Of a stretch of DNA of 64,000 nucleotides, positions 9,294 to 16,234 are shown piece after piece; the first letter of the stretch is position 1; every line of letters begins with the position of its first letter. The notes beneath the pieces are model-generated. The model was not told the origin of the DNA, searched no databases, and saw nothing but the letters and a program-made list of their open reading frames with translations. Source of the DNA: Conexibacter woesei DSM 14684 (GTDB taxonomy: Bacteria; Actinomycetota; Thermoleophilia; Solirubrobacterales; Solirubrobacteraceae); NCBI RefSeq assembly GCF_000025265.1, contig NC_013739.1, positions 1,674,001 through 1,738,000 of the forward strand, written 5' to 3'. Made by a program: the position numbers and the translations under genes.

Positions 9294-9999
9294 CAACGGC
9301 CTGCTGAAGATGAGCCAGCTCGCCGAGCGCTCCGGCGTCTCGGCCGGCACGATCAAGCACTACCTGCGCGAAGGGCTGCTCGGCGACCAGGCGGACGTCG
9401 TGCGCACGAGCCGCAACATGGCGTACTACCCGCCGGACTTCGTCGACCGGATCCGGCTGATCAAGCGGCTGCAGGAGGAGCGCTTCATGCCGCTGCGGGT
9501 GATCCGCGACGCGCTGCGCGACGATCCCGAGCGGCTGGAGGCGCTGATCGAGCTGGAGGACCGCATCATCGAGCGGGCGACCGCGCAGGGGGAGCAGACG
9601 CGCACCTCGCGCAGAGCGGTCGAGCAGCGCTACGAGGTGCCGCGCAACGTGCTCGAGCGGATGGAGCAGATCGGCGTGCTGACGCCGACCGCGCGCGGGT
9701 ACGACGCCGACGACGTGCAGATCATCGAGGCGATCTCGCGCTTCCGCGCGGGCGGCTTCGAGGAGGCGATCGGCTTCACCGTCTACGACACGATCCGCTA
9801 CCGCGAGGCGCTCCAGCCGCTGGTCGAGGAGGAGGTCGGCACGCTGCTCGGCCGGCTTGCCGCACGCGTCGATCCCGACCGCGCCGTCGAGATCGTCGCC
9901 TCGGGCGCCGACCCGCTGCGCGAGCTGATCGGCGCGCTGCACTCGAAGCTGCTGCTCGCCGAGCTGCGCCGCCAGCGCGACGAGCGCCGAGAGCCGTAG
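9286..9999 (+). CDS. MerR family transcriptional regulator
   Basis: 237 residues, TTG start within the CoA-transferase end. The N-terminal winged HTH reads MSQLAERSGVSAGTIKHYLREGLL then MAYYPPDFVDRI and a dimerisation helix RLIKRLQEERFMPLRVI. A second MerR-like stretch, VLERMEQIGVLTPTARGYDADD, follows around residues 125-150, so the protein may contain two winged-helix units. There is no Cys cluster, so metal sensing is unlikely; a small ligand such as an acyl-CoA is more likely. Terminal gene of the catabolic operon and the best candidate to bind the twin 18-bp operators. Confidence 0.9.
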   Translation: MADNGLLKMSQLAERSGVSAGTIKHYLREGLLGDQADVVRTSRNMAYYPPDFVDRIRLIKRLQEERFMPLRVIRDALRDDPERLEALIELEDRIIERATAQGEQTRTSRRAVEQRYEVPRNVLERMEQIGVLTPTARGYDADDVQIIEAISRFRAGGFEEAIGFTVYDTIRYREALQPLVEEEVGTLLGRLAARVDPDRAVEIVASGADPLRELIGALHSKLLLAELRRQRDERREP

Positions 10000-10039
10000 G
10001 GCGGCGCGTCGGCGGGTGGCTCAGGCCGCTCGGCCGCGT

Positions 10040-10090
10040 GGCTCAGCCCGCGGCGCGGCTCAACCAGCGGCGCGGCTCAGCCCGCGGCGC
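10040..10090. repeat. three tandem 17-bp repeats
   Basis: GGCTCAGCCCGCGGCGC (10040-10056), GGCTCAACCAGCGGCGC (10057-10073) and GGCTCAGCCCGCGGCGC (10074-10090); copies 1 and 3 are identical and copy 2 differs at two bases. A diverged copy lies at about 10018. The array spans the stop codon of the minus-strand TetR gene. A 17-bp unit changes frame, so growth or loss would alter the TetR C-terminus. Confidence 0.85.
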
Positions 10091-10601
10091 GCTCGAACGC
10101 GGCCAGCGCGAGCGTCCAGGCGCCCTCCAGCTCCGCGCCGGGCGGGAAGCGGCCGGCCAGTTCGAGCGAGACCATGCCGTGCGCGAACGCCCAGACCGCG
10201 CGTGCGAGGTCGGGGTCGCCGCCCGCGGCCGCCACCAGCGGCGCCGCGGCGCGCTCCTCGACGCCGGCCGGCAGCCGCTCGCGCGCGAGCGGCCGGTCGG
10301 TCATCAGCCGGTACAGCTGCGGCTGCGCGAGCGCAGAGGCGCGGTAGGCGGCGCCGAGCTGCGCGAGCGACGGACCCGCCGCCTCCAGCCCGCGCGCGGT
10401 CGCCTCGAACCCCTCGGCGACGAGCAGCGTCTCGATCGCGGTGCGGTCGGCGAAGTGCTTGTAGAGCGATGGCGGCTTGATCCCCAGCCGTCTCGCGAGA
10501 CGGCCCATCGTGAGCGCGTCGGCTCCCTCCTCGGCGAGCAGGGAGCGCGCGACGTCGAGGATCTCCCGCTGGCGGTCGCTGAGCGCGACGTCAGCGAGCA
10601 C
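10077..10601 (-). CDS. TetR family transcriptional regulator
   Basis: 174 residues. N-terminal HTH: RQREILDVARSLLAEEG, MGRLARRLGIKPPSLYKHFADR. The C-terminal part, with FAHGMVSLELAGRFPPGA, resembles the TetR_C_33/WHG type (from memory). It is the second gene of a two-gene minus-strand operon, its start overlapping the end of the DUF4260-like gene by 11 bp. Two GGCTAA...TTAGCC-type palindromes upstream of the operon are fitting autorepression sites. Ligand unknown; it probably represses the membrane-protein partner. Confidence 0.9.
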   Translation of the reverse strand: MLADVALSDRQREILDVARSLLAEEGADALTMGRLARRLGIKPPSLYKHFADRTAIETLLVAEGFEATARGLEAAGPSLAQLGAAYRASALAQPQLYRLMTDRPLARERLPAGVEERAAAPLVAAAGGDPDLARAVWAFAHGMVSLELAGRFPPGAELEGAWTLALAAFERAAG

Positions 10602-11055
10602 GCTGGAACCCCTCGTGGTCGCGCAGGCCGTAGCCGCAGGCGCGGTCGACGGCGATGTGCGCGCACCATGCGACGCCGGCGATGAAGAGGCTCAGCGGGA
10701 CGGGGTCGGGCAGCGCGATCAGCGTCAGCGCGAGCGCCGGCCACCAGCGGTGCAGCGCGTTGTAGAGCGGGACGGCGCGCGGGTGCAGCTGACCTCTCGC
10801 GAGTCCGGCACCGGCACCGGCAAGCAGCGCGAGGTCGGGTCCGAGCAGGCCGGCGAGGCCGGGCAGCCATGCACCGTGCTTGACGATCTCGAACAGCGCG
10901 AACGCGAGCAGGAGGACGGCGAGGCCCGCGTAGACGGCGCGGGCGGCGCCGAAGCGGGGCCGCTCGGCGGCGGCCGCTCGATCGCGGGCCGGCCGGTCGG
11001 CGGCGGAACGGGGCGTGGTGGTGCGTGCGGGGGCGGCGGGGGAGAGCGCGGGCAT
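10591..11055 (-). CDS. small membrane protein, DUF4260-like
   Basis: 154 residues from ATG 11055, supported by GGAG 6 nt upstream; the longer frame to 11121 would run through the operators. The N-terminal ~40 residues are Ala/Pro/Arg-rich, followed by three or four hydrophobic helices: AVYAGLAVLLLAFALFEI, LLGPDLALLAGAGAGL, WWPALALTLIAL and VPLSLFIAGVAWCAHIAVDR. The YNALHRWWPAL and WCAHIAVDRACGYGL segments are characteristic of DUF4260 proteins, which are of unknown function and often sit beside TetR repressors. Target of the co-transcribed TetR by context. Confidence 0.75.
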   Translation of the reverse strand: MPALSPAAPARTTTPRSAADRPARDRAAAAERPRFGAARAVYAGLAVLLLAFALFEIVKHGAWLPGLAGLLGPDLALLAGAGAGLARGQLHPRAVPLYNALHRWWPALALTLIALPDPVPLSLFIAGVAWCAHIAVDRACGYGLRDHEGFQRAR

Positions 11056-11072
11056 GGGATCTCCGATGCGGT

Positions 11073-11114
11073 GGCTAATAGGCGTAGCCAGAACATAGGC
11101 TAATAGTCTTAGCC
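11073..11114. promoter_or_regulatory. twin palindromic TetR operators
   Basis: GGCTAATAGGCGTAGCC (11073-11089) and GGCTAATAGTCTTAGCC (11098-11114) are two 17-bp sites in direct repeat, 25 bp apart (about 2.4 helical turns), consensus GGCTAA-N5-TTAGCC. They lie 18 bp upstream of the DUF4260-like/TetR operon in the only AT-rich stretch, so they should overlap its promoter. Probably bound by the TetR encoded at 10077-10601. Confidence 0.75.
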
Positions 11115-11128
11115 GCGTCAAGTCCCGC

Positions 11129-12079
11129 TCACCAGGCGGCGGTGTGCGCCTCCATCACGCCGCGTCCCTCGGCCAGCTCGACGCCGCCGGGCAGCGTGCC
11201 GGCGAAGGTCCCGAACGGCTGGCGGTAGGAGCTGCGCACGAGCAGCAGGTTCTCGTTGCGCTCGCGCAGCGCCTCTGCGCTGAAGCGCAGGTCGCCGCCG
11301 TCGTCGGTCGTGACGCGGCCGAGGTCGTCGGCGAACGTCGCGGGGGCGGCCTCGACGGGGATGCCGTCGAGCCAGACCGTCCGCTCGCTCCCGTGCACGG
11401 GGTCGTTGATCCCCTCGACGAGGTTCCACGCCGCCGCGCGGCCGTCCGCGGTCGTGCCGACGCCGGCCGACCAGCGCCACGCGGTGTGGCGCGCGTGGTA
11501 GCCGGCGCTGTCGTCGACGACGGCAGCCGCGTCGAGCGCGTGCTCGACGCCGTCGAGCACGACACGGCCGTGCGCGCGCACGCCGCCCTGCTTGCGGGTC
11601 CAGGCGTAGGCGCCGCCGTGCGGGCAGAGCGTCTCGACGCCGTCGACCTCGTCGAGCGTGAGGTCGATCTGGACGTCGCCGTCGCGCACGGTGACGCGGC
11701 CCGGCTCGGCCATCGCGAGCCGCACGCCGCCGCGCGAGAGGCGCGTGCGCTCGTGCAGCCGTTCCGCCGAGCGGTCCCAGACGGCCCAGAACGACTGTCG
11801 CCCCAGCCCGACGCGCACCGCGCCGACGCAGACCATCAGCTCCGCGCCGTAGACGCCGACGTAGCGCCACTGCTTCAGCGGTCGCGCTCCGCGCCAGCCG
11901 GGCATCCGCGCCGGCGGCAGCGCCAGCGCGGCGAGCGCCGCCGGACGCGCCGCGCCGAAGCGGCCGCGGTAGGGCCCGAACGCCCCGCCGGCGCCGGCCG
12001 TGCCGCTTGCGCCAGCGTCGCTCGCGCCCGTCGCGGCGGGCTCGGATGCGGCTCTCGCGTCGTCAGTCGTTGGCGCCAT
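11129..12079 (-). CDS. DUF2804 family protein
   Basis: 316 residues from ATG 12079. After an Ala/Gly-rich N-terminal ~40 residues comes a beta-rich domain with RYVGVYGAELMVCVGAVRVG, QSFWAVWDR, WRWSAGVG and WNLVEGIND, ending in a SYRQPFGTF...PGG motif. These are hallmarks of DUF2804, a lipocalin-like or carotenoid-1,2-hydratase-like fold whose function is unproven. An alternative GTG start at 12097 would lie inside a conserved repeat element shared with position 52200. Divergent from the nitrilase-TetR operon, separated by a compact regulatory region. Confidence 0.8.
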   Translation of the reverse strand: MAPTTDDARAASEPAATGASDAGASGTAGAGGAFGPYRGRFGAARPAALAALALPPARMPGWRGARPLKQWRYVGVYGAELMVCVGAVRVGLGRQSFWAVWDRSAERLHERTRLSRGGVRLAMAEPGRVTVRDGDVQIDLTLDEVDGVETLCPHGGAYAWTRKQGGVRAHGRVVLDGVEHALDAAAVVDDSAGYHARHTAWRWSAGVGTTADGRAAAWNLVEGINDPVHGSERTVWLDGIPVEAAPATFADDLGRVTTDDGGDLRFSAEALRERNENLLLVRSSYRQPFGTFAGTLPGGVELAEGRGVMEAHTAAW

Positions 12080-12098
12080 GCGGCTGGTGCTTCGCACT

Positions 12099-12148
12099 GC
12101 GAGTTCCACGGCGGCGTGCATCGGTTTGCAACGTCTCGGGGAACTCGC
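12099..12148 (-). repeat. dispersed inverted-repeat element, copy 1
   Basis: On the minus strand, GCGAGTTCC (12148-12140) and GGAACTCGC (12107-12099) form a 9-bp inverted repeat with a 32-bp spacer. The right arm continues into a block, about 23 nt long in total, shared nearly identically with copy 2 at 52150-52200, ending just before the start of the DUF2804 gene. It may be a regulator-binding pair or a folded leader. Confidence 0.7.
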
Positions 12149-12156
12149 GGTATTCT
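12126..12156 (+). promoter_or_regulatory. promoter of the nitrilase-TetR operon
   Basis: -35-like TTGCAA (12126-12131) and -10 TATTCT (12151-12156) with a 19-bp spacer, slightly long. The predicted start near 12163 is immediately upstream of the TetR palindrome, so a bound TetR protein would block early transcription. It overlaps the left arm of the dispersed inverted repeat. Confidence 0.5.
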
Positions 12157-12168
12157 TTCGAGTCCGGG

Positions 12169-12186
12169 ATTGACTGACCAGTCAAT
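12169..12186. promoter_or_regulatory. TetR-type operator upstream of nitrilase
   Basis: ATTGACTGACCAGTCAAT is an 8-bp perfect inverted repeat (ATTGACTG/CAGTCAAT) around a 2-bp centre. This resembles operators of FadR/YsiA-type TetR regulators. It sits between the -10 (12151-12156) and the SD (GGAGG, 12199-12203) of the nitrilase gene, whose operon encodes a TetR regulator as second gene. Confidence 0.75.
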
Positions 12187-12214
12187 CTGTCCTGCCTTGG
12201 AGGATCACCACACC

Positions 12215-13045
12215 GTGCGCGCCGCGGCGATCCAGCTGAACTCTACTGAGGATCGCGATCGCAACCTCGCAGTTGCCGACCGCCTCGTCCGCGCCGCCGC
12301 CTCCGACGGCGCGACGTTCGTCGTCCTGCCGGAGAAGTGGAGCGTGCTCGGCACGCCCGCGCAGCTCGCCGCCGGCGCCGAGCCGCTCGACGGCGCCGCG
12401 ATCTCGTGGGCCCGCACGACCGCGCGTGAGCTGGGGATCGACCTCGTCGCGGGCTCGATCGTCGAGCACGTCGTCGGCCACGACAAGCGCGCGAACACGA
12501 GCGTGCACGTCGGCCCCGACGGCGAGATCCGCGCGACCTACCGCAAGGTCCACCTGTTCGACGTCGAGGTCGGTGGCACCGTCTACCGCGAGTCCGACGG
12601 CGAGGAGCCGGGCGGGGAGCTGGTCACCAGCGCGCTCGCCGGCGGCGTCGAGCTGGGCATGGCCGTCTGCTACGACCTGCGCTTCCCGGAGCTGTTCCGC
12701 ATCCTCGCGCTGCGCGGCGCGCGCGTCGTGACGCTGCCGTCCGCCTTCACGCTCGCGACGACGCGCGACCACTGGGAGATCCTGCTGCGCGCGCGGGCGA
12801 TCGAGAACCAGAGCTTCGTCGTCGCGCCGAACCAGATCGGCCCGCATCCGCCGGGCAACCAGTCGGGCGGCCGCTCGATGATCGTCGACCCGTGGGGTCT
12901 CGTGCTCGCGACGGCGCCCGACGAGGAGGGCTATGTGACCGCAGACCTCGACTTCGCCCACCAGGAGGAGATCCGCGCGAGACTGCCGGCGCTCGCCAAC
13001 CGCCGTCCGGCCGCGTACGCGTGGCCCGAGGGAGCGGCAGCCTGA
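12215..13045 (+). CDS. carbon-nitrogen hydrolase (nitrilase superfamily, omega-amidase-like)
   Basis: 276 residues, GTG start 11 nt after GGAGG. The Glu-Lys-Cys triad is complete: Glu in VVLPEKWS, Lys in TYRKVHLFD, Cys in VCYDLRFPELFR. The RKVHLFD and CYDLRFPE blocks are those of omega-amidase/NIT1-like members that hydrolyse small dicarboxylic amides or deaminated glutathione. The C-terminal WG...DEEGY....D beta strands complete the alpha-beta-beta-alpha fold. Cotranscribed with a TetR regulator (ATGA overlap) and preceded by a TetR operator, so expression is ligand-inducible. True substrate unknown. Confidence 0.93.
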   Translation: MRAAAIQLNSTEDRDRNLAVADRLVRAAASDGATFVVLPEKWSVLGTPAQLAAGAEPLDGAAISWARTTARELGIDLVAGSIVEHVVGHDKRANTSVHVGPDGEIRATYRKVHLFDVEVGGTVYRESDGEEPGGELVTSALAGGVELGMAVCYDLRFPELFRILALRGARVVTLPSAFTLATTRDHWEILLRARAIENQSFVVAPNQIGPHPPGNQSGGRSMIVDPWGLVLATAPDEEGYVTADLDFAHQEEIRARLPALANRRPAAYAWPEGAAA

Positions 13046-13653
13046 TGGCCCGCACGCAGGCAGCCGTCGACAAGCGGCGTCTGATCCTCGACGCCGCCGT
13101 GCGCGTCTTCGCGCGGCAGGGCTTCCACACCTGCCGCGTCTCGGACATCGCCGACGAGGCGAGAGTCGCCTACGGCCTCGTCTACCACTACTTCAAGTCC
13201 AAGGACGAGATCCTCGACACGCTCTTCCTCGAGCGCTGGGGCATCCTCCTGAGGGCGATCGCCGAGGTCGACGCGCAGGAGATCCCCCCGAGGGAGAAGC
13301 TCCACGCGATTGCGTCCTTCATCGTCGACTCCTACAGCCACGACCCCGACCTGATGAAGGTCATCATCGTCGAGGTCACGCGCGCGGCGAACACGTTCGG
13401 CCGCACGCACCTGCCGCAGATCAAGCAGGCGTACGTGCAGATCGCGGCGATCGTCGACCGCGCCCAGCGCGACGGCGTCTTCCGCGACGACGTGACGCCG
13501 GATTTCGCAGCGATGGCCTTCTATGGCGCCGTCGAGCAGGTTCTGACAGGCTGGATCTTCTCGTTGCTCCCGGTCGGCGATCGGGAATACGAGAACGCCA
13601 AGACCCTCATCGTCGAGACGATCTGCGGCGGACTGGAGCGCGTCGAGGGTTAG
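13045..13653 (+). CDS. TetR family transcriptional regulator (FadR/YsiA-like)
   Basis: 202 residues, ATG overlapping the nitrilase stop. HTH region KRRLILDAAVRVFARQGF...VSDIADEARVAYGLVYHYFKSKDEIL, with the YHYF signature. The C-terminal domain with FIVDSYSHDPDLMKVIIVEV and FYGAVEQVLTGWI resembles the fatty-acyl-CoA-responsive YsiA/FadR subgroup. The TTGACTG-CAGTCAA palindrome upstream of the operon is a fitting target, so it likely represses its own operon and perhaps distant beta-oxidation genes. Confidence 0.92.
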   Translation: MARTQAAVDKRRLILDAAVRVFARQGFHTCRVSDIADEARVAYGLVYHYFKSKDEILDTLFLERWGILLRAIAEVDAQEIPPREKLHAIASFIVDSYSHDPDLMKVIIVEVTRAANTFGRTHLPQIKQAYVQIAAIVDRAQRDGVFRDDVTPDFAAMAFYGAVEQVLTGWIFSLLPVGDREYENAKTLIVETICGGLERVEG

Positions 13654-13679
13654 CGCCTACCGCCGGGAGAGCTGATTGA

Positions 13680-13829
13680 ATGCCCGAACTCATGAAGGAA
13701 AGCGACCTCGTCAAGCGACTCGTCTGGTCCGGCCTGCTGGCTGGGATCGGCGCGCTCGCCAGCATCGCGACCCAGCGCCTCGCGACCTTCATCTGGATCC
13801 GCGCGTTCGGCGAGGAGCCGCCGGAGTGA
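13680..13829 (+). CDS. small membrane protein of a holin/DUF3618 cassette
   Basis: 49 residues, ATG at 13680 preceded by GGGAG. The sequence has a short amphipathic N-terminus (ESDLVKRLVW), one hydrophobic helix with small residues (GLLAGIGALASIATQ) and an acidic tail EEPPE. The stop overlaps the GTG of the next gene (GTGA). Position and size resemble the DUF4235-like member that opens similar actinobacterial cassettes, but the match is too short to name. Confidence 0.65.
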   Translation: MPELMKESDLVKRLVWSGLLAGIGALASIATQRLATFIWIRAFGEEPPE

Positions 13830-14065
13830 CGTCCGGCGTCCCGTTCGGCTCCGGACCGGAGGAAGGCGCGGCGGACGCCGAGCCGACGACCGAGCAGCCG
13901 CCCGTCACCGCGCCGCCGCCGCTCGTAGGCGCGCCGCCGTCGGCGTCCGGTGCCCCGCCGCTTGCGATCCCCGGCATCCCCCTCGACAGACCCGAGCTGC
14001 ACGTCGGCGCCGCCTTCGTCGGCGGCCTGCTGCTCGCGACGGTCCTCAAGCGCTTTGCCCGCTGA
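13826..14065 (+). CDS. small proline/alanine-rich membrane-anchored protein
   Basis: 79 residues from a GTG in the previous stop. The first ~50 residues are low-complexity (Ala, Pro, Gly, acidic) and probably disordered. One C-terminal hydrophobic helix, VGAAFVGGLLLATVL, ends in KRFAR. Translationally coupled on both sides. No family recognised; the topology suggests a tail-anchored inner-membrane adaptor in the holin-like/DUF3618 cassette. Confidence 0.6.
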   Translation: MTSGVPFGSGPEEGAADAEPTTEQPPVTAPPPLVGAPPSASGAPPLAIPGIPLDRPELHVGAAFVGGLLLATVLKRFAR

Positions 14066-14510
14066 CGATCCGACAACCAAGAACATCGCGCAGGCGATCA
14101 CCGAGGTCTCCGAGAAGGCGTCGCTGCTCGTGCGCGAGGAGATCGAGCTGGCGAAGGCGGAGATCAGCGCCAGAGTCACGAAGCTCGTCAAGGGCGCGAT
14201 CGTCGGCATCGCCGCCGGCATCTTCGTCGTCGTCGGCCTGCTCTACCTGATCGAGTCGGCCGCCTGGGGCGTCTGGCAGATCAGTGGCTGGGGCACGAAC
14301 TACTGGTTCGGCTTCCTCGTCGTCGCGCTCGTGCTCTTCCTGCTCGGCGGGCTCGCCGGTGCGCTCGCGTACAAGGCGGTCAAGGCCGGCGCTCCGCCGA
14401 CGCCCGAGATGGCGATCGGTGAGGCGAAGAAGATCCGCGAGACGGTCACGGCACAGAGTGCCGACGCCGCGCCGCCCGTCCCGGGCAGCACCACGAGAGG
14501 GACCTCCTGA
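14055..14510 (+). CDS. phage-holin-superfamily-III-like membrane protein (Holin-X type)
   Basis: 151 residues from TTG 14055 (the only start near the beginning of the homologous part, overlapping the upstream stop). The N-terminal amphipathic helix IAQAITEVSEKASLLVREEIELAKAEI is the hallmark of actinobacterial Holin-X (PF07332-type) proteins. Two membrane helices follow (AIVGIAAGIFVVVGLLYLIE and WFGFLVVALVLFLLGGLAGAL) and then a charged tail. Despite the name these are chromosomal envelope proteins, often linked to stress cassettes and DUF3618; lytic function is not implied. Confidence 0.85.
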   Translation: MPADDPTTKNIAQAITEVSEKASLLVREEIELAKAEISARVTKLVKGAIVGIAAGIFVVVGLLYLIESAAWGVWQISGWGTNYWFGFLVVALVLFLLGGLAGALAYKAVKAGAPPTPEMAIGEAKKIRETVTAQSADAAPPVPGSTTRGTS

Positions 14511-14758
14511 TGCCGCCCACGCGCACGCCGGAGCAGATCCGCGCCTCGATCGAGGCCAACCGCAGAGACCTCGGCGCCTCGCTGGAGGTTCTGCGCGGTC
14601 AGGTCGAGGAGCTGACCGACTGGCGCAAGCAGCTCGCCGCGAAGCAGAGAGAGGCGATCATCGCCGCGGCGGTCACGGGCTTCGTGCTCGGCGGCGGGAT
14701 CGCGGCGGTCGGCGGGATCGTCTTCGGTCGCCGTCGCCGCAAGAAGCGCCGGCGCTAG
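14510..14758 (+). CDS. DUF3618 family protein
   Basis: 82 residues, start overlapping the previous stop. Typical DUF3618: an N-terminal R.PEQIRA.IE..R.DL..SLE.L helix (RTPEQIRASIEANRRDL), a coiled region with LTDWRKQL, one membrane helix (IIAAAVTGFVLGGGIAAVGGIVF) and a highly basic tail RRRRKKRRR. Function unknown; usually encoded after a holin-like protein as here. A perfect 21-bp tandem duplication spans its stop codon. Confidence 0.88.
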   Translation: MPPTRTPEQIRASIEANRRDLGASLEVLRGQVEELTDWRKQLAAKQREAIIAAAVTGFVLGGGIAAVGGIVFGRRRRKKRRR

Positions 14759-14780
14759 CGCAAGAAGCGCCGGCGCTAGC
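14739..14780. repeat. perfect 21-bp tandem duplication across the DUF3618 stop codon
   Basis: Positions 14739-14759 and 14760-14780 are identical (begins GCAAGAAGCGCC, ends GGCGCTAGC). The first copy holds the last codons and TAG of DUF3618; the second is untranslated but in frame, so read-through would add a near-copy of the basic tail and meet a second TAG. It looks like a recent slippage or duplication event. Confidence 0.95.
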
Positions 14781-14831
14781 GAGCGCCAGCAAGCGCGTCG
14801 CTTCGAGCGCGCGTCGCCCAGAGCATCAGAA

Positions 14832-14855
14832 GAGGCCCGCACGAGCGGGCCTCTG
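14832..14855. terminator. rho-independent-type terminator
   Basis: AGAGGCCCGC-ACGA-GCGGGCCTCT, a perfect 10-bp stem with a 4-nt loop, followed by a short T-containing tail (GTCGTTCC). It lies between the convergent plus-strand DUF3618 cassette and the minus-strand gene ending at 14885, and can serve both. Confidence 0.85.
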
Positions 14856-14884
14856 TCGTTCCCGGGTCCCCGGACCCGTCCTGC

Positions 14885-15121
14885 TCAGTGAATCGTCGGC
14901 AGACCTGCGCGGACGCGACGGTCGACGCCGTTGCGCCGGTCGGTCGCGCTGCTGAGCCAGCCCAGCTGCGGATCACGTGCGCGCCGCGGAGCGGCTCGGC
15001 GTGCGGAGAGCACGCGCTCGTCCCGGCGGTCTGCGCGCCCGGCCGCCGTCGCGAACGCCAGCACGAGCGTTGCGAAGGTGATCCAACCGATTGCGATGAC
15101 GCCGATGTCGAGGAGGTCCAT
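14885..15121 (-). CDS. small single-pass membrane protein
   Basis: 78 residues from ATG 15121, chosen because AAGGAG lies 6 nt upstream. One N-terminal membrane helix (LLDIGVIAIGWITFATLVLAFATAAG) is followed by an Arg-rich cytoplasmic tail (GRADRRDERVLSARRAAPRR). No family recognised. Convergent with the DUF3618 cassette through a shared terminator. Bases 15122-15318 upstream contain no gene that I can support. Confidence 0.6.
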   Translation of the reverse strand: MDLLDIGVIAIGWITFATLVLAFATAAGRADRRDERVLSARRAAPRRARDPQLGWLSSATDRRNGVDRRVRAGLPTIH

Positions 15122-15318
15122 CTGGTCTCCTTGTCTCCCGATTGCTGCCGCACTCATGGTGCACCCCTGCATCACCGTGCGAAGCTCCCAAGATCCTGTC
15201 GTGCCCGCTCACGGCCGTATGAAAACGGGAGCTTCAGCATAGGTTTAAGAATGTTCTGCCCAACGGCGGACGGAACTCCTCCATTTCAAGGCGCTCCGAT
15301 GCGCCTGTTTGGCGTGCG

Positions 15319-16176
15319 TCATGAGAGATGGCTGAGCGGGAGCGCGCCGACGCCGAGCAGTCCCGGACCGACGTGCGTGCCGATCACAGGGCCGATCTCG
15401 GACACGAAGACCGGGTCGGTCCCGTAGATCTCGCGGCCGCGCTCGACCAGCCGCGCGCACTCCTGCGGCGCCTGGATGTGCTGGACGACCCAGCCGTCCG
15501 CGCCGTCATCGTGGCGCGTGCGCAGGTACTCGACCATCCGCTCGAACGCGCGACCGGAGGTGCGGACGCGCTCGATCGGCGTGATCTCTGACTCGACGGT
15601 GAGGATCGGCTTGATCCGGAGCGCCGAGCCGAGCCACGCCTGCGCCGCCGCGATCCGCCCGCCGCGCCGCAGGTACTCGAGCGTGTCGATCGCGAACCAC
15701 ATCTTCAGCGCCTCGCGCGCGGCGCGCGCATGCTCGACGACCTCCTCCGCGGTCGTGCCGCGGGCCGCCGCCGCGTGCGCCGCGAGCACCATCAGGCCCT
15801 CGCCGCCGCACGCGCTCGCCGAGTCGAGCACGTGGACGCGCGCGGCGCGCTCGCCGAGCTGCTCGCGCGCCTGCTCGGCGGCCTGCACGGTTCCGGACAT
15901 GCCGCCCGCAAGGTGGATCGAGACGACGTCGCGGCCCTCGTCCAGCAGCGGCTCGTAGACCGCGAGGAAGTCGCCGATCGACGGCTGCGAGGTCGTCGGC
16001 AGGCTGCCCGTCGTCGCGAGGTGGGCGTAGTAGCCGTCGAAGTCCGGCAGCTCGGCCTCGCGGTCCTCGCGACCGTCCCAGTGCACGTAGAGGCTGACCT
16101 CGTGGATCCCGCGCGCGGCAACCAGCTGACGAGGCAGGTAGTGGCAGGTGTCGGTGACGATCGCGACCGGTGCCAT
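15319..16176 (-). CDS. DegV family fatty-acid-binding protein
   Basis: 285 residues. DegV landmarks: N-terminal VAIVTDTCHYLP, the SLPTTSQPSIGDF lipid-headgroup loop, VSIHLAGGMSGTVQAA, VLDSASACGGEGLMV, the LEYLRRGGRIAAA hinge and a C-terminal IGPVIGTHVGPG. These bind a fatty acid in a deep pocket and in Firmicutes present it to FakA kinase. No FakA (DAK-like) gene is in the window, so the partner would be elsewhere. Divergent from the small GST-like gene at 16235. Confidence 0.93.
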   Translation of the reverse strand: MAPVAIVTDTCHYLPRQLVAARGIHEVSLYVHWDGREDREAELPDFDGYYAHLATTGSLPTTSQPSIGDFLAVYEPLLDEGRDVVSIHLAGGMSGTVQAAEQAREQLGERAARVHVLDSASACGGEGLMVLAAHAAAARGTTAEEVVEHARAAREALKMWFAIDTLEYLRRGGRIAAAQAWLGSALRIKPILTVESEITPIERVRTSGRAFERMVEYLRTRHDDGADGWVVQHIQAPQECARLVERGREIYGTDPVFVSEIGPVIGTHVGPGLLGVGALPLSHLS

Positions 16177-16234
16177 GCGGGCGCCACCCTAGTCGATTCA
16201 CTCACCCCGGCGTGCACTACGTCACACTCCACAC

